DNA of 64,000 nucleotides from Liolophura sinensis. Lineage: Eukaryota > Mollusca > Polyplacophora > Chitonida > Chitonidae. The notes below the pieces were generated by a model. It saw nothing but the letters and a program-made list of their open reading frames with translations, was not told the origin of the DNA and made no database searches. The stretch spans positions 21,663,295 through 21,727,294 of the forward strand of contig NC_088298.1 of NCBI RefSeq assembly GCF_032854445.1, written 5' to 3'. Of the stretch, positions 11,681 to 23,159 are shown in pieces; the stretch's first letter is position 1, and every line of letters starts with the position of its first letter. The position numbers and the translations under genes were made by a program.

Positions 11681-14600
11681 GAAGCTTAACACTGCAGTGT
11701 AAGGAGATACCACAAATCTCAAGAACCTGGCAAAACTCAGATGCAAATTAACTCCTTCCAGACCGGCATAAGCTGGATTTGAACTTGTCATCTTACTGAC
11801 CAAAACAGCACTATTCCAAAGTAACACTTAGTACTTGGTATCTTCAGTTTCTTGATCGCATTTGCCATATTTAGATAGAAATACAATTTGCACCATGTAG
11901 AATTTTAATGAAATTGTTTATTTAATGTAGTAAGCATGCGCCACAGCAAGGCTAAAGCAATTTATAGGCCTGGCCTAGAGCAAAAATTACCGCCAAACTC
12001 CTAATTGCAGCAAGGTCTCATGACATTTGGACGAGAAAAAAAAGGTAGCTGTCAGAAATGTCAATGCGGAATATAAGTTGAATTCTAAAGCCAGCAAATT
12101 TGATAAGCTTCCAACAATGCACTGTGAAGTATATTAACAATTTTTACTGTCAAATTTGAAGTTTATAGACATTAATAATAACTGACATCAGATCAAAGGA
12201 TAGACATTTCATTACTATTATGACGGAGGGGCTCATTTAAGGCCGATATTATAACAAACAACAACAACAACCATCTACATACTTAGCATGTACATATACA
12301 TTTAGACTGACAGTGACCATGCATTTGAGGAAAAAAATCATATTACTGATCAGTTTATTTTGACAGGTGTGTTTTCATTGTATAATTTATTACATCATCC
12401 ACAGCTGCTATAGGCCTACATATGCAAGTGGCACCGGTAATTATCACAGCATTTGGCTGCACAGTTTCACAAAAATTAGGAGACCTAATTAAATAACTGT
12501 TTCCCATTTTATATAATATGTGTTTCTTTTTATTTTGCTGTTTTTCCTTTTTTGTTTTTAAACTCTTATGGACCTAAATGTATATATATATATAGAAATT
12601 ATACAGACAGACTTCAGCTAAGGTACTGCTGATTTTAAGTTACCTTTTAGGGCTTCAAGCCATTCAGTTCTTTTAATTTATTCAGGTTCTGTGAAATGTT
12701 GACATTGCTATCATATATATATGATAATACAGTGCACAAACACATACCAATCAAGCTTCAACCATGTATTTACTTCATTTAACATTTTGTTATCAAAAGC
12801 AATTAGTTGAATTAGTTACTCATTTCAAATGTCACACACAAATCTGTTTCTACAAATATTTGACTTAATTGAGCTTTGTTAATCTTCACTATCTGACTGT
12901 AGGCTTAATACCAATGTAGTTTTAAAACGTCCATAATGGATTCTGACAATCATGCCAACCATCCACTTGTAACTAATGGGTGGAGTCATGCAGAGCTTTT
13001 ACAGAAACTAGGACATTTTAAAAATCGTGCAGAGTAATGGTTGACTGGACAAATGTACTGCGACCAATATGGTATCTCTGTCAATGTCAACACTATTGAC
13101 TTGCTTTCACTTACTTGTCACTGCAGGGAATTTTACAAGGCTACAGCCATGTGGGGCGAAAAAAAAAAATTAGGGTATTCGTGTAAGGATTGTTATTCAT
13201 CCGTCTCTTGTTACGCCACTCGACAAAAAAATCAATATGCTAATCCAGTGGTTTCAACGAGAAAGCTTTTGCCTGCATTCGAATCCACACACATAAAAAA
13301 AAAATAATGTCGAAGATTAATGTCAGCTTCGTTCCAATTTCGAGAGGTAGAATGAGATGTGTTGGTTCGAGAATTTAGGGGAACAAATTTCCCAAGATTT
13401 TTTCTTCGTTTCCGCCAAGGTTCATTGCTAGAGGCATACTAAGTGCCTTCCATTGAGAGATTTCTTATGAATCCATGTCATTAGATTCTCTTTAGTCCTC
13501 TGGCACAGATTTTTGAAGAGGGGTGTAAGGAGAATCCATCAATCTCAAGAGCGTGTCCACAAAACAATTTACGGCAGGCCTGCTTGTTTCATAAGAAGCT
13601 TGGGAGGTTCATGCTTCCAATTATTGTGTTATAAAAAATACATCCATTCCACTATGAAATTGTCTTAAAAATTATTCAAATATTGGCTGTTAAAAATTAA
13701 CCAAAACATGAAAAAAAAAAAAACCATCTCGTTTTTACTGAAAATTCCCAGTAATATTATGGAATTTGACACATGTTCTCAACGCACACTGAACCCCTAC
13801 AACAGCATCTGACAAATTTAATTCAAATTAATTAATTCTCATCAAGGGTCTGAAAATTGTGCTCTTTCAGCTATAGTGTATGTATACCAACCAAATTTCA
13901 ATACTGTCAAAATTCTTGTGGCATGCATGCCTGTTCATTACATTTATCTTTGATCAGTTTTTTTAGCTGTATACACTCTAAACCAGACTTATATACATAT
14001 AAACAAACTGAGAATCAAATTTGTTTACCTGCTTTCAAATGCTCCAATGTTTCTCATCTTAAATTTGATCACATATAAAGTCAAACTGCAGGAAATATAC
14101 ATTATTTTAACACTGGCCAGTCTGACATAATAAGCATCTAACACAGATAAGCTCTACACATCTGCCATCTTTAATTTGCTCATCAGTTGCAATTTGTTAG
14201 GATACTAATTTATCTATAAAAGCTCAAGTGGGCAAAGATTTTTGACTGGTTTATTAGTGTTAAATACTGTACTCAAGGATGTTTTACTTATCCAACATAG
14301 TCATAGTCATGGAGTGAATTTAAGGAGTTGAAATGTCGGCCATACTAGACCTCTGACCTTTGGCTGACCCTTAGATTTTCACCTGCAGTTCCAATTAACT
14401 CCAAGTGTACCTGTACTTGTATGTAATACCAGTGCAACGTCTGAGTCGTCTCCAACAAGTTTTATATAATCCAATATATCTTATGTAATATCACTTACAG
14501 GTAAAAACAGCCTGCTGGATATATATTGACCACATGAATACCTACCCAGGCCATGCAGCCAGAACAATGGGGGAATCATTAGCAATGTAGCTAAGACCAT

Positions 14601-15899
14601 TCTTAGCCTGTGGCCTGATCGAGTATTAACTTCAGAAGTTTAGCTTTTATTTATTTGCAGTGTTCTTCTGTGTTGTTGGATAATGTCCTGATGATGTGAC
14701 AATTCCACTGGAAGTTGGTTCATTTTGCTCCTTCCAAATCCACACAATACATTTAGGGCTTATATTTTGCGCAGCTTTTTTCCAGTGGTGTTTTTCTGTT
14801 GGGCTTCTGTCTGTCAGTTGGTCAGTGAACATTTTCATATCCTTTTGTTAACATGGTCGTCCTACATTTGTTTCTCCATAATGGGCCATTCACTTAATAA
14901 TGGTCCTGTATGCAAGACAACGCGAAATCCAATATGGCAAATCTCACAGTTATTGTGAAGAAGTTGCGCTTGTTTACAGGAAGGAATACCTTCCTGGTAT
15001 GGTGGGAATTAGGAGAGGTTCTGGATCAGGGCCATTATCTACGAAAACATTAAAGGTCTTACACCCAAACTTTGATGGTGACATTGTGACTGTGCATAAA
15101 GAAATTATAAAACTGCAACTCAATATGATGCTATTTAAAGCTTTTAAATCTGCGAATGTAAGAAATTTATATGAAACCTTCACTTTTTATTGGTAAACCA
15201 TCATACTTTGGTCTAATTTACTTGTTAGTTTTAATACAGCTTGTTTGGTTTGAGCAGCCAACAATTTGGGAGCCCAAATGTTTTCCAGCACCAAAGTGAC
15301 TCCATATATGGCTCTGCTAATGGTCAAGACGACCAAAAAGTTTAAATTACAGGACACGGCCTTGAAAGCAACAGTCTGAATCTTAACTCTCATATATTTT
15401 ACTGTATGGGGATTTAAAATGATGTATGATTTAAATGTTTTGTTTTTTTTTTTCAACCATATTAACTATTCTTAAACTAAATGATTTCAGAGTCTTTTAA
15501 TGCACCCTTCAAAACACCAAGATATGTCGTTCAGTCGTAAGTTAAAATTGCCTGGTCGTGACAGTGGAATTTATGCTTCACTACTTATTGAAGGTAAAGA
15601 CATGCTTTATCAAAGGTCACGACATTCAAAGTTTTCTTTTAGCTGCCAATATGAAATACCGGAAAATTTGTGCAAAATAAAATTTAAGTCTCACTTCATA
15701 CAAAATCACCCACCAACTCTTGAAAAGAAGAACAGCTGCCATGTGTCATATTATTTTAAGATGAAATTGTACCTCTCGTGTCCTGGTCTTGGAAAAGGAT
15801 TATCTTGATTCCCAAATTCTAAATGCAGGCAGGATTTACATAATCTGGAATAATCATAGAGTCAACAATATACCACATGTGATGTTTGCATAGTTTTAC
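11681..15899. other. No gene identified
   Basis: 4.2 kb of AT-rich sequence. ORFs at 13041-13307, 14725-14958, 14900-15196 and 15500-15808 (73-102 codons) have no recognisable similarity and no clear splice-site context; I treat them as chance. Two short self-complementary ATATATAT stretches occur (12580, 12712). Confidence 0.45.
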
Positions 15900-16115
15900 T
15901 GCCTATCTGGCCATACCATGGGAAGGTCTTCCAGCAACCTGCAGATGCTTGTGGATTTCCATCTGGCTCTGCCCAGTATCCTCCCACAATGAATGCTGGC
16001 CACCATTGTATAAGTGAAATATTCTTGAGCACAGCGTAAAGCACCAATCACATGAATAAATAAATAAATAAATAAAATAACACCAATCACATAAATAAAT
16101 AAATCAGCAAATAAA
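15900..16115 (+). mobile_element. SINE-A copy, 5' truncated, with duplicated tail
   Basis: Body from GGGAAGGTCTTCCAGCAACC to the 3' end. The terminal ACACCAATCACATAAATAAA segment is present twice (about 16040 and 16079), so the tail has been duplicated. Confidence 0.8.
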
Positions 16116-16559
16116 AAAAATAAGTTAGTTTTACTCTACATTTGTCTGCTTTACACATCACTCATCTCCCACTAATTTGGCATGCAAGTCATTATATCAA
16201 ATGTTGATCAGCAACTTGTCCAACATATACACTGTTCACCCCAAGTTTCCTCCACCCATGCAAACTGACCACCATTGTGCAAGTGAAAACTTATTGATCA
16301 TAACAAATAAATCATCAATACAGCTGACGAGTCTATTGCATTTATGTTGATAACAGAATGAACAACGCCTGCATCACTTTCACCTCAATAAGCATTATAT
16401 ATTTCTTCAGATATTCAAAACCATTTATTTTGCAAATAAAAATACAAATTGAACATGAAAGCATTCAGTGTTGACTGGCTTACATTTGGAGTAGCCATTG
16501 GATGAACTGTGTATATCATGGACAGAAATACATGTACATGTAGTTGTCAACAGAAGGTT
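16116..16559. other. No gene seen
   Basis: AT-rich spacer between the SINE and the 44-bp array. Confidence 0.5.
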
Positions 16560-18105
16560 AAACTGGAATGCTAGAAATCTGATGAGGGTGTGCTTGTGAC
16601 ATGCTAGAAGTCTGCTGATGGGTGTGCTGGTGGTGAGCTAGTGACATGTTAAAAGTCTGCTGTGGGTGTGCTGGTAGTGAGCTAGTGGCATGTTAGAAGT
16701 CTGATGAGGGAGTACTGGTTGTGAGTTAGTGGCATGTTAGAAGTCTGCTGAGGGTGTGCTGGTAGTGAGCTAGTGGCATGTTAGAAGTCTGATGAGGGAG
16801 TACTGGTTGTGAGTTAGTGGCATACTAGAAGTCTGATGAGGGTTTGCTGGTGGTGATGAACTAATGGCATGCTAGGAGCCTGCTGAGGGTTTGCTGGTGG
16901 TGAGCTAATGGCATGCTAGAAGCTTGCTGAGGGTGTGCTGGTGGTGCGCTAGTGGCATGCTAGAAGCTTGCTGAGGGTGTGCTGGTGGTGAGCTAGTGGC
17001 GTGCTAGAAGTCTGCTGAGGGTGTGCTGGTGGTAAACTAGTGGCATGCCAGAAGCTTGCTGAGGATGTGCTGGTGGTGAGCTAGTGGCATGCTAGAAGTC
17101 TACTGAGGGTGAGCTAGTGATAAGCTAGTAGCATGCTAGAAGTCTGCTAAGGGTGAGCTGGTGGTGAGCGAGTGGCATGCTAGTGGTAAACTAGTGGCAT
17201 GCCAGAAGCTTGCTGAGGATGTGCTGGTGATGAGCTAGTGGCATGCTAGAAGTCTACTATGGGTGTGCTGGTGGTGAGTTAGTGACATGTTAGAAGTCTG
17301 CTGAGGGTGAGCTAGTGATGAGCTAGTAGCACGCTAGAAGTCCGCTGAGGGTGAACTGGTGGTGAGTGAGTGGCATGCTAGAAATCTGCTGAGAGAATGC
17401 TGGTGGTGAGCTAGTGGCATGCTAGAAGTCTGCTGAGGGAATGCTGGTGGTGAGCTAGTGGCATGCTAGAAGTCTGCCGAGGGAATGCTGGTGGTGAGCT
17501 AGTGGCATTCTAGATGTCTGCTGAGGCTGTGCTGGTGGTGAGCTAGTGGCATTCTAGAAGCCTGCTGAGGGTGTGCTGGTGGTGAGCTAGTGGCATGCTA
17601 GAAGTCTGCTGAGGGCGTGCTGGTGGTAAACTAGTGGCATGCCAGAAGCTTGCTGAGGGTGTGCTGGGGGTGAACTAGTGGCACACCAGAAGCTTGCTGA
17701 GGATGTGCTGGTGGTGAGCTAGTGGCATGACAGAAGTCTACTGAGGGTGAGCTAGTGATGAGCTAGTAGCATGCTAGAAGTCTGCTAAGGGTGAGCTGGT
17801 GGTGAGCAAGTGGCATGCTAGTGGTAAACTAGTGGCATGCCAGAAGCTTGCTGAGGATGTGCTGGTGGTGAGCTAGTGGCATGCTAGAATTCTGTATGGG
17901 TGTGCTGGTGGTGAGCTAGTAGCAGGCTAGAAATCTGCTGAGGGTGAGCTGGTGGTGAGCGAGTGGCATGCTAGAAATCTGCTGAGGGAATGCTGGTGGT
18001 GAGCTAGTGGCATGCTAAAAGTCTGCTGAGGGAATGCTGGTGGTGAGCTAGTGGCATGCTAGAAGTCTGCCAAGGGAATGCTGGTGGTGAGCTAATGGCA
18101 TGCTA
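16560..18105 (+). repeat. 44-bp minisatellite, about 35 units
   Basis: Typical unit TGCTGGTGGTGAGCTAGTGG CATGCTAGAAGTCTGCTGAG GGAA. The array is more heterogeneous than others in the window: the 5' end is diverged, and one multi-unit block (about 17035-17250) reappears at about 17630-17880, indicating segmental duplication within the array. Confidence 0.96.
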
Positions 18106-20029
18106 GAAATTTTACATCAGTTTTCACCACAGTTTCATGCATTTCTATTTCAGACTGAAAACTGACACGGTATTTGATAAATCTCAAATGGAAGGAAATC
18201 AAATCCAGCAAAATTTGAGGCAAGAGAAGAGATAATTAAAACAATGCAGCTACAAAAGTGGGTTTATTGACTGGTATGTGACACATACAACAAAGACTGC
18301 TTCACAGTCTGTAATTTAGAGAATGTTTAAGTCTGATAATTTGTCCCCTTGAATCAAGCAACATGTGACGACAGTTTATAAGAACTTGCCTGAATATATG
18401 CATACAAATTGTTTTGCACACCTCAGTCGCAAAAAATTATCCTAAAAATCCTCTCCTAAGCCTTTAGGAAAACAAAAACACAAATTACAGTAAACACAAT
18501 TAATGGTCACAAAAACCAGTGTTGGCCGCGAAATCCTTTGTGAGCTTGAGTCTTGTGGCAAGTGCAAACACTTTCGTTTATTCTGCGTGAAAAAAAATCA
18601 ATGGCATGCAAACGTTCAATGAGTAGGGCTGGCATTATATTAGATGGGTAATGAAGCGATCGGCAATCACCATAGCAACAGAAATGGGTTACAGACAAAT
18701 TCCCAGGTTCTAAATAAATCTAATTTACTGTCTGGGGAGACACTATTAGAATTACCGAAGATAAAACAGAGTTGGGTGACTCTGTATTCTCTACGACGGC
18801 TGTAATCTTCATCATCAAATTGTGTACCCGTTGCAAGATGAGCAATGCAGAGCGAAACGATTTAAACATCAAAGGGACAACACTCAAGTATATGTGAAGC
18901 AGAGAGATTACTGTGCCCCAGAAAACTAATACAACACCACAAGAGTGTTGAACAGAAAAACATTACAAATCAAAATAAAAATCGATTTTACAAAAAACTT
19001 TTAAATCTGAGATAATAGTTATTCTCTTTTATATTACACGTGTTCATGACTGTATTGCCCTTCAAACTTTACAATAAAATCAATTGGGGTGTGGGGTGGG
19101 GGTGTGGGTTGGGGTGAGGTGGGGTGAGCGTTGTTGTCATGTTTGTATGCATATTCCACCAGAAACCAAGATTTATTTGATCTCTGAGGATGTACAGCTA
19201 CAGCAGTTTATCTGCAGCTTAAAGTCAGGCAGTTTGTCCCGTAAGTGCTGTGGTTTCCTGTGTCCTCAACCCAATAAAGGCCACACCAATTTAAATTGTT
19301 GTTTTACAGGCAGAATAAATCTTTTATCCAATATCGCAGAAGGGTATAAAAATAAAACTTAGTCGACTTGTGGGAAATGTGCCAGGCATTTTTTCCCGCT
19401 GAAAATATGTCTACATGATCAGAAGGAGTGAAAAAACACTAAAAATATCAAGATTTGACCAAAATAAATAGGTGGATATTCAGTTTTACTTTTGTTCCAT
19501 TTTTGGATTTTTTGTTGTCTTCTCACCTGTTAAGCGTAAAATAATTATAAAACTGGTGACACCTGAGTCTTCTTATCATTGTATTCAGGGAAATGTTCAA
19601 TGAAGAGTGAAATACTCATCAAATTACATCTCGGAGGCTCTGATGAAATAATCAAAATACGAATATCCGAAGTGATATATGCAGATCATAACTGTCTTTA
19701 TCGGCTGAAAATAAATGCGCACTAATTATCAAAGTGCCAGAAGGAAAGTCCCTTAACTGAGTTTGTTTAAGCTTCTTGATCGTTCTCCGACACAGACATT
19801 TAAAGCCTTATCATTTGAAGTGCGTAGACACACACATATAAGCCGTCCTTCAACTTGATCGCATTATCATTGAAAGGCATTAAACCAGAATTTTAAACTT
19901 TGTATCCATCCAGCCAAATCCATGACCACCTATCTCAATGAAATACAAGATTCCCATCCTTTGTTTATAGAGCTCAGAAAATTCAATGAAACCATACACT
20001 ATCAAATATAATGAAAATAAATAGTACTA
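18106..20029. other. No gene identified
   Basis: AT-rich. 19084-19130 is a G-rich GGGGT/GGGGTG stretch that produces a short ORF without similarity. Confidence 0.5.
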
Positions 20030-20080
20030 ACGTGTGTGTGCTTGGGGTTTAATGTCATTCTTAACAATTTTTCTAAAATA
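20030..20080 (-). mobile_element. SINE-C terminal fragment
   Basis: GTGTGCTTGGGGTTTAATGT CATTCTTAACAATTTTTC matches the left (plus-strand) end of SINE-C. Confidence 0.6.
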
Positions 20081-20504
20081 ATATATGCATTAATGATATA
20101 CAATTAATGAATGTTTACAGCTAAATGCCACTTTAGCTATATATTACAGCCATCTCAAGGCGAATCCAGCATGTATGATGCAATATGGTTACCTAATGGC
20201 AATTTAAGGGACAAATAAATGCAGAACAGTTGGTCCAGCTCGTAGATTTCGTTACCAAACTTTATACACTGAGATGATGGTGTTACATCAAATGATGATA
20301 ATAATGCTTCACTCCAGGGCTTTTATCTGGGCGTTGGGGTGGGGAAATTCGAGAGCCTCCGAATTTCTAGAGTGTCTGAAATTCTAGAAGAATTACGGTA
20401 GCCACTATTATAACAGTGTTTATTTGTGTATGTGAGCTAGTGTGTATGGAGATATTGACTACACATAACCATTTGTCTACATTAGTTCACGCCAATGAAA
20501 TCTG

Positions 20505-20640
20505 GGCCCAGTTTCACAAAGACATATACGATAATCGCACATACAGGACAATATGGCACGATAACAGTGACATACAAAATATCATACAAGAAAACGTGCA
20601 AATAAAATATGTCGTACGGCGCTTCGTGAAACCGAGCCCT
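20505..20640. mobile_element. MITE-like inverted-repeat element
   Basis: Left end GGGCCCAGTTTCACAAAG and right end, read on the minus strand, GGGCTCGGTTTCACGAAG are near-matching terminal inverted repeats about 135 bp apart. The interior is non-coding. Ends of this GGGCCC.GTTTCAC type are common among invertebrate MITEs (memory). Confidence 0.6.
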
Positions 20641-21904
20641 GATGTTTATTCGTCTGTACATCGGGGTATACATAGGTGGTGAAACAGTTAAATCTTTGAG
20701 GGCAGGGAATTAGCCTATGGCATTTATTAGTCTCTGTGGTGGATGAGGTTATGAGTGAAAAGTATGAGTGGCATACACTCACATTTGAAGTCACCAAGAT
20801 CATTAGAGGCTATAAACAGACATGAATACCTGCGATCCAATGGATCAGATATTGAGACTTTGATAAGAACTGGTGCAAGTATCTTCTTTACCTACCTATA
20901 ATCTCCAAAACAACAAGGCAATAAAGTGCAGTCACTGAACCAACCTCCAGATATTTCTGCTGGCCAATCCCTATAACCCCTATAATAGCATCATAAGACG
21001 CACATTTGTGTTTCAGTTCATGATTCCTTAATATGTACACCCGTGTATTCACACATGAAAGTGGTAAGCTATTACAGCTTCGCCCTGAAATTTGACCCAA
21101 TTAACTTAACTGGTTTAGAAGCTTAATGCGAACATAAACAGTGAGATGACGTAAAGGCCATTCAAAGAGCCACGCAAAACTGCCCAAAAGGTGTTTTCAT
21201 TGATATTTTAGAATTTTTGCTGCGCCATATCCGTTTAAGAAAGAATAATACCTGGAACCCTTTTTGGGCCACATGCATGTAAGTGGTGTACCTATGAGAC
21301 ATGACATCGTTTTCATTGACCAATTTTGTCCTTTTCAGTCAATGGAACATTAAACATATACTTCTTTGAAATAATCTCTGATAGTTGATATGCATGTACG
21401 TGTACTTAAGGATCATTCTAATTAAGTTTTAATTGATTTGCAGGTGCTCAATATGCATGAATATGTAAAGAATGACAAATGTATAGGCTCAAAAATGAAC
21501 ATTCAAATATAACTGCTTTTGTGTCTTAAAAAGACAACCAATTTAAAGTATTTCTGAACATTTTTTTCTTATGTACACTTTAATGTGTCTCTTAATTCAA
21601 ATATGGTTTCACACAATTTCTTCTTTTACGATAACTGTTCTTTTGGATGTCTGATACTAGCCACCGATAAGACAAACAACGCCACCCATCAGTGAAGGAA
21701 TAATATCAGGGCCTGGATTTGTAAAACTTCCTAATTGGTGACGTCGGTGCCTTTTTGCTTATGTCCTTTTAAATACAGTTCAAGTCGAACACTACATAAG
21801 CATGGCATTAAGTTGCTTCAGCAAAACACATTTGCTTAAGCAAATAAATACTGAAGAAGTTTGGTGAAATATATATATAGCATAACAAAAGAATTTCTAC
21901 TTAC
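20641..21904. other. No gene seen downstream of exon 6
   Basis: Presumed start of intron 6 on the minus strand. I looked for the S4 and pore exons here and leftward and saw none. Confidence 0.55.
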
Positions 21905-22062
21905 AAAATTAATGTCAAAGACATAGAGAAGGTCGAAGGGTATGGCAGCCAGGAGATCCAATAAAAACCAGCCACGGCAATAGTTTAAGGCAATCTGTCT
22001 GGGAGTAACAACGATCTGACCACTTGTGCTAACAAACGTGGTGCGGAAATTCAAGATTATGT
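21905..22062 (-). CDS. ELK-type K+ channel, exon 6 (end of S2, S3)
   Basis: 158-nt internal exon completing the split Asp and continuing DIILNFRTTFVSTSGQIVVT, then PRQIALNYCRGWFLLDLLAA and IPFDLLYVFDINF. This is the cytoplasmic end of S2, the S2-S3 linker and S3. FRTT(F/Y)VS.SGQ and (L/I)PFDLLY are family hallmarks; the S2 Asp (D of DIILNF) and S3 Asp (D of LLDLLAA) are the acidic voltage-sensor partners of KCNH channels. The acceptor is TTTTTTCCATTTCAG|AC and the donor TTT|GTAAGT; exit is in phase 0. The next exon should begin at S4 (VTSLVHLLKTVRLLRLLRLL-type sequence); I found nothing like it on the minus strand from here to position 1, so the gene continues beyond the left edge. Confidence 0.95.
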
Positions 22063-22874
22063 CTGAAATGGAAAAAAGAAAAAAAAAAGGCAGAGAAATT
22101 ATCAAACTATCACTTATCTCTACTTATTGATCATAAACCCAATCACTTATCTCTACTTACTGATCATAAACCCAATCACTTATCTCAACTTACTGATCAT
22201 AAACCCAATCACTTATCTCTACTTATTGATCATAAATTCAATTGCTTATCTCTACTTACTGATTATACCCTCAATCATTATCTCTACTTACTGATAATAA
22301 ACCCAATCACTTATCTCTACTTATTGATCATAAACCCAATCACTTATCTCTACTTACTGATCATAAAGCCAACCACTTATCTCTACTTATTGATCATAAA
22401 CCCAATCACTTATCTCTACTTACTGATCATAAACTCAATCACTTATCTCTACTTATTGATCATAATCCCAATCACTTATCTCTAATTACTGATCATAATC
22501 CCAATCACTTATCTCTACTTATTGATCATAAACCCAATCACTTATCTCTACTTACTGATCATAAACCCAATCACTTATCTCTACTTATTGATCATAAACC
22601 CAATCACTTATCTCTACTTACTGATCATAAACCCAATCACTTATCTCAGTTTACTGATCATAAAGCCAATCACTTATCTCTACTTACTGATTATACCCTC
22701 AATCATTATCTCTACTTACTGATCATAAAGCCAATCACTTATCTCTACTAGCTCTGGACTGTTAGCTCTGTTCCCTAGGGTATCCTTCACATGATTTTAA
22801 TGTTTTTGGCCTTTCGTTTCTCTGGGGACTGAAGTAGCCCTTTAAATCAAACACAAAAGGTCAACAATACTCAC
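22063..22874 (-). other. Intron 5 of the ELK gene, mostly minisatellite
   Basis: 812-bp phase-1 intron bounded by GTGAGT (22874 downward) and TTTCAG (ending 22063). About 640 bp of it is the 33-bp array at 22111-22752. Only about 48 bp separate the array from the 3' splice site, so the branch point must lie in that gap or inside the array. Confidence 0.9.
22111..22752 (+). repeat. 33-bp minisatellite, about 19 units, inside intron 5
   Basis: Plus-strand unit CACTTATCTCTACTTACTGA TCATAAACCCAAT. On the gene's strand many units carry GTAAGTAGAGA, identical over eight bases to the real donor of exon 6 (GTAAGTAG). The array makes up most of the 812-bp intron. A 66-codon plus-strand ORF inside it (11-residue period) is a by-product of the unit length. 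Confidence 0.97.
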
Positions 22875-23106
22875 CAATGGCAAATAGAAATTCAACAATA
22901 ATGTCAGCGTATATGGTCTTCCTCTCATCTGTGGTAATGAAGGCGGCGTTATAAGGCACGATGATGGCCACGTAAAACGTACACAACAATATCAACCAAT
23001 CCCAAACAATCTTGAATATCCCATAATGCAGTATGACAAAGCGCGACTTCTTCATCTCCTGAACTTTGTACTCTGGCACGGACGATTTCCCTGGTATGGA
23101 ATGAAA
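22875..23106 (-). CDS. ELK-type K+ channel, exon 5 (pre-S1, S1, start of S2)
   Basis: 232-nt internal exon entering in phase 0 and leaving in phase 1. It encodes FHSIPGKSSVPEYKVQEMKK, then SRFVILHYGIFKIVW and S1 (DWLILLCTFYVAIIVPYNAA), then a short S1-S2 loop (ITTDERKTIYAD) and the first part of S2 (IIVEFLFAI). PEYKV....KSRF.(I/L)LHY and WDWLILL.TFYVA are typical ELK sequences. The acceptor is TGTGTCTTTCCAG|TT and the donor TTG|GTGAGT. The intron to exon 6 is only 812 bp, and most of it is a 33-bp minisatellite. The exon is the common acceptor for exon 4 and, if real, for the alternative first exon at 29873-29790. Confidence 0.95.
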
Positions 23107-23159
23107 CTGGAAAGACACAAGAAACAAAATAAGTTTCCACTTTCTGGAATTTTAACATT

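Noticed and set aside
14900-15808. Plus-strand ORFs of 98 and 102 codons as exons
   Set aside because: No similarity recognised, no convincing splice-site context, and codon content like the surrounding AT-rich DNA.
16560-18105. GCTGGTGG octamers (bacterial Chi sequence) in the 44-bp array
   Set aside because: Chi is meaningful for RecBCD in enterobacteria; here it is simply part of the repeat unit of a eukaryotic minisatellite.
1-21904. S4, pore and cNBD exons of the ELK gene
   Set aside because: I looked on the minus strand for RLLRLLRLL-, LAHW.ACIWY- and SVGFGN-type coding sequence and found none; the gene must continue outside the window.
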